This document shows, in pieces, positions 55,837 to 64,000 of a DNA stretch of 64,000 bases (positions are counted from its first letter, which is position 1; every line of letters starts with the position of its first letter). Location of the stretch: the NCBI GenBank assembly GCA_014058105.1, contig JACGCM010001796.1:434001-498000 (forward strand), in the 5' to 3' direction. Made by a program: the position numbers and the translations under genes. This DNA is from Kingdonia uniflora (Eukaryota; Streptophyta; Magnoliopsida; Ranunculales; Circaeasteraceae). The notes beneath the pieces are model-generated. The model saw nothing but the letters and a program-made list of their open reading frames with translations. It made no database searches and was not told the origin of the DNA.

Positions 55837-58800
55837 ATGTATCGTCATCTCTTCTTCCTCTTCTCTCTCCTCTTCTTCTCAAACGCATCTCCAGCAGTTG
55901 CCACCACCAACGCCACGGTATACACAACCCTGACCGAGTTCGGCCTCCCACCAGGCCTCCTGCCCAACTCAGTAACTCGCTACTCACTCACTGAGTCAGG
56001 CGAGTTTGAGGTCGAATTGGAGAAACCATGTTACATTCACTTCGATTACTTGGTTTACTATGATCGTAAGATCACAGGAATCCTAAAGTATGGGTCAATC
56101 TCTGATTTGAAAGGGATTGAGGTGAGGAAATTGTTTGTTTGGCTTGATGTTGATGAGATCAAGGTTGATTTACCACCGTCGGATTTCATTTACTTTACTG
56201 TGGGATGGATTAATAAGAAGCTTGATGTGGAACAGTTTATGAGTGTGAAGGGTTGTGGGGACAATGGGATTGATGGGGTTTGGTCAGATCTTATAAAGGT
56301 ATGATTTTGTTTATTTGGGTGTTGTTGTGTTTATGTTGTTTTGATATTAAGATGAAAGTTTATAATTAGAGGGGTTTGAGTTTGAACATAGATGACTATG
56401 AAAGGTGGATTTTATTTTTTTTAGTTTTGGGTGATATATGAGTGTGTGGGTGTTTTAGGTGAATTAGTTTAGAGTTTTGGAGCAATGAACTTTAGGAAAT
56501 AGGAAGTAAGGTAACCAATGTATTTTGGTGTTGTTAGAAATGGTAGACTGATAGCAGGGCCGACCCTGAGGTTTAGGGGCCTTAGGCGAGGTTCGAAAAT
56601 GACCCCGGCGGGGATTGTTTTTTGATAGTACATATTTTCTTGTAAACAAATGATGAAATTTGTTAGCAAGGTGAGGATTTGAACCTTCAATCTTGTGATG
56701 TGATCAATCATGTTAACCTAGTAAGGCAACTAAATTTTATGATATTTTTTGGGCCCTTTTTTTAGTACTACTTAACCATTTGGAGGCCGTAAATTTACAT
56801 AAATTATCGGGGTCCGTAGGCGGTCGCCTCTTGCGCATATAGTCAGGGCCGGCCCTGACTGATAGGCGGGCAGGCTCGGCCCAAGTACCCCTAAGTCCCT
56901 GTGCGAAAATACAAAAAGGACTAATTTTTTTTTGTTTTGCTAGGGGCTTGAACACTTGACCCCTTACTATTCAAGAGACAAGACACCAACCAACTAAGCT
57001 TAGTTATCATCATATATATTATTTACAATTTTTTTTAATTTTTTTCTTCTAACCCTTGGGCAAATTTTTTTTTTTTTGGGGCCCTTTTATTCTTGGGTAT
57101 ATGAAGTATATAACAAAAGGGAAATCTTATATGTGGCGTTTACATGAGGGATACGAGATCACACATACCTCATGACCTTTTTGATGGTAAACACTTTGAT
57201 CTACATTCTCGTACCTCTCTGAGCTCCCATAAGCCTCTCATACCCTGGCTTATGTTTTAACTTGAGCATGCTGGAACCAGAGTGTCTCACTTTGAAACCC
57301 TTGATTATGGTTCCTCTTTAGCTCCACCTGCACTGGTGTCTCCATCTGGAACCATCTTGCGCTGCACTGCATACAACTATACTTCGATGCAGACCAACAC
57401 TTCCTTTTAAGTGGGATTGGAGATTTAAGCCTTTGAAATAAAAATAACCTGGAAACTGCCGTTATACACTTCTAACACTAAAAATTACTTGAGAATGCAA
57501 GTTGGACCTATTTCAGAATTCCGTGACATATCACTGAGTTTCCCAGCCTCTGCTAGACCGATTGATCGACCTGCACTCTTTACTGGTTGATCCTATTTTG
57601 CCCTACCCCAAGTTTTCCTTTTCTTTGTCTTCTTTCTTTGGGTCTTCGCTCTTCATGAAGCTCTTGGAAGGGTGCAGAAGTTAACCTGTATGCCATTTCA
57701 AGTAACTGTCCGGAAAGTGACTACAAATTTCTTAGGAAGACCTAAACTATTTTTTTTTTTAGAATCCGGAAGTTCGTCGGGTTCATTATTTTTCACCATT
57801 CTTCTAACTAGTCTCCCACGGGCTTGCCACGGTACCTCCGCAAGCCGCACGCTCCATTTTAAGTTAAGATAAATCTTGGCGGATGACCCCGGTGTTAGGT
57901 TTCGAACTCATGACCTCTCTCTACTCTCTCCAAGAGGTGGTTCCAAACCACTAGCCTAACACCAAAGAGGTAGAAGAATTAAACTTAGCTTTGTGCTTTT
58001 ATTGTCTGGTAAATGAAGAGGTGTCATAAGTCAAAGACCACCAATAGTTCAAAAGTGGTTACACATTCTACGGGCATCACTGGTGTGGTGGATAGCTTAC
58101 CTCGTTTGATTATATACACTGTATTTTATGATTGCTTCCAAATTGGTTTCAAAATCCTGAAAGGTATCTCAAAATTTGCGACATTTGCACGTGATTTTAC
58201 TCCTTCCAGCTGACAACTGTCAACTATGTTTTTCTTCCCTTCGAGTTACCCCTTACAACGGCTAAAGGAATACTTCCTTCCAATGTTCTCTCCTTGGGGA
58301 CAAACTCCCCCTAAAGGAATACTTCCTTCCAATGTTCTTTCCTTAGGGACAAACTCCCCCTAGACCAAATTGCACAACATGGTTTCCACAAATTTTAGCA
58401 TATCCCAAACAAAAGAATGTTAACTGAGCTATTAACATACGACCACAACTTGGGTATTCCCGTGCGTTGTAGAAGGGGGCCATTAGCTATTTCTCCTTCT
58501 AGTTACATAATTTTTATTTTGAATCTAGACTTCGATTCTTTTTCTTATAGTTGTGGTTCTTCTTCTTTTGGTTAGGCTAGTCAGTGACTATGGTAGTTTC
58601 TAATAGTTGGATAACTTGGTGAATAGAGTTGTAAGCTAGTAGAGTTATTAAATTTACAGTTGTTAGTCACTTGTCCTAGGCCCCCCCCCCCCCAAGAATT
58701 TTGTTAAAAAATGCCTATATAGGTATATAAATTTTTTTATTTTAAAATATGTGCATTTTTCTTTGTCCTAATGACATCAAGGAAAGTTAGCTCAACTGGT

Positions 58801-59535
58801 GAATTGTAGAGCTCATAATCCAAGAGTCTAAGGTTCAATTCTTGATGATATCAAATAAAAACCTTATTTTAATTTTTTTCACCTTAAGTTGATCATGTCA
58901 TTGCCGCAAAAAGCTTTGATTTTTTTTTACGAGAGAAGTGAATCCGGATAATTTGCTAGTCAAATATAATGTTATATTTGATTGATTTTTAAGTTAACAA
59001 TACCGTTAAATGACCAAAAAAATTTTAGGGGCTTCTCCCCCAAACCCCCCAATACCCTAAATATAATTCATCGCACTACCTTCGCCCCCCCAAACATGAA
59101 ATCCTGGCTCCACCCCTCTTGTCCAGTTACTAATGACACTATATGATTATGGAGTAGATTTTAATGTTTCTTATTTCGTATCCTTTATCTAGTTGCTTTT
59201 TTATTGAGGGTAATCTGTGTACTTTTTCTTTTCCTTGTTTCCATTTTCTTATTCAGAGTGGTATTCAAACATTTTTTGTATGATTGCTTGTTATATCTAA
59301 TACCCAACTGTCAATCCTATATGCATTTCGTTTGATCTTGATGGGGTTTAGGAGTCTCTTATCGACTTTTTAAAGGAAATATAAGCTTTTTTGATTAAAC
59401 TTTTAGTAGTGCTGATTAACATTTTTTTGTTTAATCTATTCTTAATAATTTCTTTACCAAGTTCGCTGCATGGGTTTTGCAATTTTGCAGGTTCCAACCC
59501 CTTTGAGGGAAATATCAGTGCTACTAACAGAATAA
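55837..59535 (+). CDS. DUF538 family secreted protein
   Basis: Two exons, 55837-56298 and 59491-59535, join between AAG and GTT codons to give 168 residues, a normal size for this plant-specific family. Residues 1-24 form a hydrophobic signal peptide (MYRHLFFLFSLLFFSNASPA). The mature part shows the family pattern: LTEFGLPPGLLPNSV, YSLTESGEFEVEL, CYIHFDYLVYYDRKITG, then GISDL-like and VWLDVDEI blocks. The short second exon ends VLLTE followed by TAA. The function is unproven; family members are linked by expression to stress and chlorophyll or wall processes. The second in-frame Met (55837) was preferred to one at 55798 because it begins the signal peptide. The 3.2-kb intron carries several small transposons. 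No stop or frameshift was seen. Confidence 0.85.
56555..56857. mobile_element. Non-autonomous hAT-type element no. 5, in the DUF538 intron
   Basis: CAGGGCCGACCCTGAG and the inverse of CAGGGCCGGCCCTG are flanked by a perfect 8-bp duplication ACTGATAG (56547-56554 and 56858-56865). Each end is itself nearly palindromic. A tRNA-like box-B motif (inverse of GGTTCAAATCC) lies inside near 56690. Similar sequence continues to about 57100, perhaps an older relative. Confidence 0.88.
57750..57972 (-). mobile_element. tRNA-derived SINE
   Basis: On the minus strand a pol III type promoter is visible: a box-A-like TTAGGCTAGTGG and a box B GAGTTCGAAACC, about 45 bp apart. A GC-rich body follows and then an A-rich end (inverse of TTTTTTTTTT near 57750). 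The flanks GAAGACCTAAACT (about 57737) and GAAGAATTAAACT (about 57973) match at 11 of 13 and may be the target-site duplication. Confidence 0.7.
58678..59117. mobile_element. Probable hAT-type element no. 6 with tRNA-like segment
   Basis: The left end AGGCCCCCC (poly-C expanded, 14 C) and the right end GGCTCCACCCCT are flanked by near-identical 8-mers CTTGTCCT (58670) and CTTGTCCA (59118). Inside, 58785-58855 reads like a decayed tRNA: GTTAGCTCAACTGGT, a CAT at the anticodon position, and GGTTCAATTC. The terminal repeats are weak, so the limits are tentative. Confidence 0.5.
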
Positions 59536-60342
59536 AAAGAGCTCATTAGCATTCTCGAATAGTTGGCAAATGAAGAACAATTACTAGTTTGTCTTTGTTT
59601 GACAATAGGCGTCTCGACCACGGCAACGACTTAAGTTACCCGGTCTAGTCAAAGAAGTAATAAGTATGATACGAGAAAGACGATTGTGATTTCTTACTAT
59701 GTCCTGTGTATATAAATTTATGTACTTATCCCTGTGGTAAGACAAATTGAGACACAAGTCTTAAATCCCATTTACTTATATCTATCTATTTATGTTCTTA
59801 TTATGTCCATAGAGAATTCAATTTTTTTGGTTTGAGAGTATTTGCCCCCTCCTTCAATCGTTTTTTATTCTATTGTATGCCCGAGCTGTTTCTCTATTGT
59901 ACTGGCCTCGAGAATCTAAGCTATTTTTGCCGGTATAATGTATTGACCATATATTATAATATTCCCTCATTCATGATATGGAACGAATGTGCTTCCTAAG
60001 GTCCTGAATGGTGTGGCTGTGAACTCATATAAGGCAGATTTCGATCCAAAACCATTCCATTTTATGCCCTACTTGCAAGCTTTGTACAAGTAGCTTATTG
60101 GGTTAATACTGGTTTTGTTATTGGTAGACTAGGGTCTTAACATTTGAATCAGAGCCAATTACTATGTCAATGATTCGATTGATAAAAAAGAGTTTTAGTT
60201 AATGCTTTTAGTTAATGCAGCAACTCAAACTCCACTTTGAGCCTCCTAGCAGCATTAGTTTAGGTGTGAGTTCGCCTACGTGGCTGTGTCAGAACTCAAC
60301 CGAGTGTGAGGGGCTCACACCTAAAAAAAATGAGTTTGCGGT

Positions 60343-60421
60343 GTTTGGATTACCGTGCGGTGTTCCTTTTACCGCTCGGATTTTCCGCGCGGTAAAAGGA
60401 ACACCGCGCGGTAATCCAAAC
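60343..60421. repeat. 37-bp-arm palindrome at the left end of the Harbinger element
   Basis: Arms 60343-60379 and 60385-60421 are inverted copies with two mismatches (CCGTGCGG/CCGCGCGG and CCGCTCGG/CCGCGCGG) around a 5-base loop. It could be a recombined terminal repeat, where one arm is the original end and the other an inverted copy, or a set of transposase-binding sites. Confidence 0.9.
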
Positions 60422-60611
60422 TCCTCCAATCTCAATTATTTCTCTAAATCACTCATTGACTACTTCTTCTTCCCCAAAACCAAGGAAGCTCAGGTATAGA
60501 GGAGAACCTCTACGCTCTCCCCAAATGGCAAACTCTGGCACTCTATACCTCTACCACAACCCATCGCAATTCTAACCTTAATTCCAATTACAGACCCCAC
60601 CTCCGTTTACC

Positions 60612-61700
60612 ATGTCGCAAGAGGATCCCAGTTATGGACAATATCAAAATTTATTTACACTCTCTCAACCGCAATCTCAGGCGTTTAACATGTACTATCA
60701 ACCCTATCCGCTCACTCAACCTCAAGGTTTTCAACCTCCAAATTACTTTCAGAACTACCTATTCCATGTTGAATCTACTAAACACAGTCAAAGTGACGCA
60801 AATACGTCAATACCTGTTGAAGCGGCGGCGCCCCAGAAAGAAAAAGGAAATGGAAGAAAGAAAAGAGTACCCGCAAAATAAAGATAAAACGTGCAAGTGC
60901 CAGAAGATGCTGAGTTTTTGGAGGAGACGGATGATGGTGGACTACATTGAACGGAAACAGACTTTACGTGTCTCGTAAGGGCGTGGGTAACAACTTCTGT
61001 CCAGACAACGGGCCGTACAAAAGGTTTCACTTTATATCAAAAGGTCAACATTGTCTTTAACAGATACCCCGAGTGCCCCATACGACGATCGAGTGGGTCG
61101 ACCAAATCTCAGTGGTATACCCTTAATGTACAATGTGTGGCGTACAAGGGGATAGTTACTCAAGAATGATTTAAGAATAGCAGCGGGAAAATAGAAGAAG
61201 ATCGGGTACGTTCTAATTTCCTTTAACTCAATTTCATTTATTTCTCGCGAATATACACGTTATTTATTTGTATTTGGTAATTTTGTGAATTGTAAGAAAA
61301 CGATGCACACAAGATCTATCAAGGCTTGAATGGCGGCAATGACTTCAAACACCGTGAAGCGTATAAAATTTTGGCGCAAGAACCGCGCTGGGCCAACCTA
61401 AGGGATGATGGGTTGAACCATGCAAGGAATATACCAAGAAATGTAGCCAGGTGAATATCAGACAATTCTTCTCTGGGGAACTCGGTCGGATCAAACAATC
61501 TATCAGAGGACCCCGACGACCCACCTACACCTCAATCCGCAGGCCTAAATTCTGACTTAGATGGTTCGTTGTATGAGGGTGGAAGCAAACCCATCGGCCA
61601 AAAACTCTATAGAAAGAACCTTGCAGCACAAAAGGCATTGGATAGTATTGCTGGATCTAGTAGCGGTATCCAAACAATGATGAATGAACTACAGTTGGAG
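60612..61700 (+). pseudogene. Harbinger accessory ORF (Myb-like/NAM-associated), broken
   Basis: 60612-60881 is open and Gln/Tyr/Pro-rich (MSQEDPSYGQYQNLFTLSQP). Stops at 60879 and 60885 interrupt the same frame, which continues with VRAWVTTSVQTTGRTKGFTL, the Myb-like DNA-binding module, to about 61195. After an intron-like gap (61207-61295), NGGNDFKHREAYKILAQEP appears. A NAM-associated C-terminal domain is last (KPIGQKLYRKN, then MNELQLEKRQTKEEK). In plant PIF/Pong elements this protein helps the transposase bind and excise the ends. Multiple stops make it inactive. Confidence 0.8.
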
Positions 61701-62221
61701 AAGAGACAAACGAAAGAAGAAAAATGAAAGAAGAAGAGCAGAAGCAATGCAACGCTGGCAAGCCAAAATAGATTTCGAGCAAGCAAAAAAAGATCGTAAA
61801 ATCATGCAGAAAGACCAGAGTACTTTTTCTGGACATCAATTGCAATACTATCTGTAAAGACAAGCTGAGGTCATGGAACGTCTGGCCAAGAGGGGCGGAC
61901 CAGGTACTTGAAGTGGTGATGAAATATAATTTAACTTTGCTGTATATATAAGTTTTTTTCTTCCAAGAATGTAGTTTACCTTCCAATAATGTAATCGTTT
62001 GAATAATGTACCTTGCTATTGAAGAATGCAATCTTGTTTTCGAAATGTTTATTGCCGATAATATTGCGTTAAAACAAATACAAGATTAATGCATTATCAA
62101 AAACATGATTAATAAACTTGTACGACTAAAAAGTATTAAATTACATCAAGAACACGCAGATAATACAAGAAATGGAGTACTAAGTTTGAAGATTTCCCTT
62201 TACGGCTCACAAATGCTCGAT

Positions 62222-63517
62222 TTAATCATTCTTTAGATCAAAGTGCAGTTTTCGACTTCGAATGCAGTTCATTTTCGATATAAAAGATTCTATTGTTCCA
62301 TGTTCGCGTACAATATCAAACCGTTCGCCTTCGATAGTTGAGGGCTCGGCCGGATTGTAGTCTAAGTATGATGGGAATGCACTTCGTTTCTTTTCGACGA
62401 TCATATTGTGCATTATCACACACGCCTTCATTACACTGTTCAAAACCTCGGATTTTCACAATTTAACCGGATTTTTTACAACATTGAACCGAGATTGTAA
62501 AACCCCAAACGCCCGTTCTACGTCTTTTCGACAACTTTCTTGTTGTTGAGCAAATAATTTTTGTTTCGCTGTAACCGGATTGGATATGGTTTGGACAAGT
62601 GTTCCCCATTTGGGGTATATGCCATCCGCTAGGTAATACCCCATATCATAAGCATTTCCGGCAATTGTATAATTGCAAGGCGGGGCGATACCATCGGCCA
62701 GGTCGGTGAAAAGATGTGATTGTTGCAGGACATTGATATCATTGTTAGACCCTGGTAACCAAAAAAAAAAATGCCAAATCCAAAGGTCGTGTGAAGCTAC
62801 CACTTCAAGAATCAGTGTCGCATTGGGGTAATGACCAGTAAATTGACCGTGCTAAGCTTTGGGATAATTTTTCCATATCCAATGCATGCAATCAAAGCTT
62901 CCTAACATGCCGGGAAATCCCCGTGACTCTCCGATTGCTTTTAACTTTTCGACGTCTGCCGCGTTTAGTGCTCGTAGATACTCCTCGCCAAATATTTGGA
63001 TAACTGCAACACAAAACTTTTTTACACATAACAAGGTTGTGCTTTCTCCTATTCTGATATATTCATCAAAAAGATCTGCCGCAATACCGTAGCTTAGGAA
63101 ACGTAGTGCTGCGACTACCTTTTGGTACGGTGATAACCCCATAGTACCAGCGTTGTTGGGTTTCTGGACAAAGTAATGATCATGTGCAACGACTGCATTG
63201 AATAGACGCATAAACATGCCTCTACTCATACGAAAACGTCGCCGAAATTCCCATAACTCATTTGTGCAATTCAGCTTGAAGTAGTCCCGTATAATGCTGT
63301 AATTCCCCAATGAGTGATCTCGCTTCTTTCTCTTATCCTTACGGCCCATGACACTCCCACCGTGACTCGAAGTTGCACCGTGTACTACTATGTTCATTGC
63401 AGCTTGGTGCAGAATGCAAATTGCCGCCGCACAATCAAAGATAAGATCGTCAGAGGAGGACGTCGACGATACACTTGGAGGATCACCAATGGATGAATCG
63501 AATGATGAAGAAGACAT
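62222..63517 (-). pseudogene. PIF/Harbinger DDE transposase, two Trp-to-stop mutations
   Basis: The frame begins MSSSSFDSSIGDPPSVSS at 63517 and stays in register to 62222. The helix-turn-helix region shows ELWEFRRRFRMSRGMFMRLF. The catalytic triad is visible: GSFDCMHW (first Asp), PGSNNDINVL (second Asp) and KDVERAFGVL (Glu). Two in-frame stops, near 62850 (PKA-stop-HGQFTGH, where relatives have Trp) and near 62457 (stop-KSEVLNS, again expected Trp), could each come from one G-to-A change. No frameshift was found, so inactivation looks recent. Upstream in-frame codons to 63661 overlap the terminal repeat and are probably not coding. Confidence 0.88.
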
Positions 63518-63641
63518 TTGAGGCTGTGAAGTTGAGAGAAGGGTGTAATACCAGATGGTGAACAAGTTTCTAAAGGGAAAAATGTAAAAGGGGAAGAAGA
63601 TATGGGTCTTGGAAATCATGGATTTAGCTGTGAAAAGAACA

Positions 63642-63667
63642 CCGCGCGGTAAAAGGTACACCGCGCG
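63642..63667. repeat. Right-end copy of the Harbinger CGCGCGG motif
   Basis: CCGCGCGGTAAAAGGTACAC followed by CGCGCG matches 60385-60410 of the left end at all but one base. A partial inverted copy (AAAAGAAC... versus GTTCTTTT) flanks it. Confidence 0.8.
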
Positions 63668-63922
63668 TTGTTCTTTTCAACGCCAAATCCTTGTTTCTAT
63701 AACACCTTAGTGCAAAATCTATTTCTATTCGAATAAAATACCTCAGTGTAAAATTGTGCAAATTTATTCGAACAGACATTGAAAAAACTCTCCCAAAAAC
63801 CAAAAAACTTCAATCAATTTTAACATTGGATAGTCATGGCTAATAGGATTACAAAAAATATAGTACTAGTAGTTATAGCTGAGCTTCTTCATCGTCTACA
63901 AAAACATCAAAAACACTTATAT

Positions 63923-64000
63923 CTACTCAGAATCATCTCCAGTACCCCACTCCCTGCGGCTAGTACCGCCTCTCTTGGTTCGCAGACCAGATCCATGCTG
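63923..64000 (-). CDS. Possible C-terminal exon of an unidentified gene, cut by window edge
   Basis: The minus strand from 64000 reads a Gly/Arg-rich 25-residue tail (GSGLRTKRGGTSRREWGTGD) ending DSE and a stop at 63923. The composition is coding-like and unlike the flanking AT-rich DNA, but the stretch is short and no family was recognised. Confidence 0.3.
   Translation of the reverse strand, partial: QHGSGLRTKRGGTSRREWGTGDDSE

Larger units (their letters stand above)
60300..63700. mobile_element. PIF/Harbinger transposon, two-gene type, defective
   Basis: A Myb/NAM-associated ORF (plus, from 60612) and a DDE transposase (minus, from 63517) point toward each other, the usual two-gene content of plant PIF/Pong elements. 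Both outer regions carry the same CCGCGCGGTAAAAGG(A/T)ACACCGCGCG motif (60385-60411 and 63642-63667). Exact termini and a TTA-type duplication were not identified. Confidence 0.75.

Noticed and set aside
58785..58855. Functional tRNA gene
   Set aside because: Box A and box B resemble a tRNA, but the acceptor and T stems do not pair well and it lies inside a transposon. A decayed or SINE-derived tRNA is more likely.

Overview
The window is plant nuclear DNA, most likely from a eudicot. The genes are intron-rich with GT-AG splice sites, the plant-type CCR4, LTPG and DUF538 genes are recognisable, and the spaces between them hold nested LTR retrotransposons and many hAT- and PIF/Harbinger-type elements. 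No bacterial, plasmid or CRISPR feature was seen. The genus cannot be named from the sequence alone.

Layout. (1) About 1-8670 is the 3' part of a decayed Ty3/gypsy chromovirus on the plus strand. It is interrupted by two non-autonomous hAT elements (600-1477 and 7615-8413) and by a 3.1-kb LTR-type insertion (3168-6271) whose right part is a tandem array of very small TRIM-like units. (2) 8983-13866, minus strand, is a GPI mannosyltransferase 2 (PIG-V) gene. Six exons are visible, but the last coding exon(s) are not in the window. (3) About 14298-39092 is one hAT transposon on the minus strand, blown up to 25 kb by two later insertions. A copia element sits at 16297-21662, and a 15.4-kb Tat-lineage gypsy element on the minus strand sits at 22475-37889. 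The Tat element carries about 9 kb between pol and its 3' LTR, and that stretch holds broken ORFs in antisense orientation. (4) 41358-49726, plus strand, is a complete CCR4 deadenylase gene of 601 residues. (5) 52579-53425, plus strand, is a GPI-anchored lipid-transfer-like protein (LTPG) of 196 residues. (6) 55837-59535, plus strand, is a two-exon DUF538 gene of 168 residues with a 3.2-kb intron full of small transposons. (7) About 60300-63700 is a two-gene PIF/Harbinger transposon with a broken Myb/NAM-associated ORF and a DDE transposase stopped by two Trp-to-stop changes. (8) The last 78 bases may be the C-terminal end of another minus-strand gene.

The functional genes are unrelated housekeeping or cell-surface genes. 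PIG-V acts in GPI-anchor synthesis and the LTPG protein is a likely GPI-anchor client, but nothing suggests a functional cluster. The most unusual features are the TG...CA insertion at 3168-6271, bounded by a TTTCT duplication and joining a 2.25-kb LTR to a minimal TRIM array; the Tat element with its antisense ORFs and spliced-gene-like exons; and the set of exact target-site duplications that lets the nesting order be reconstructed.
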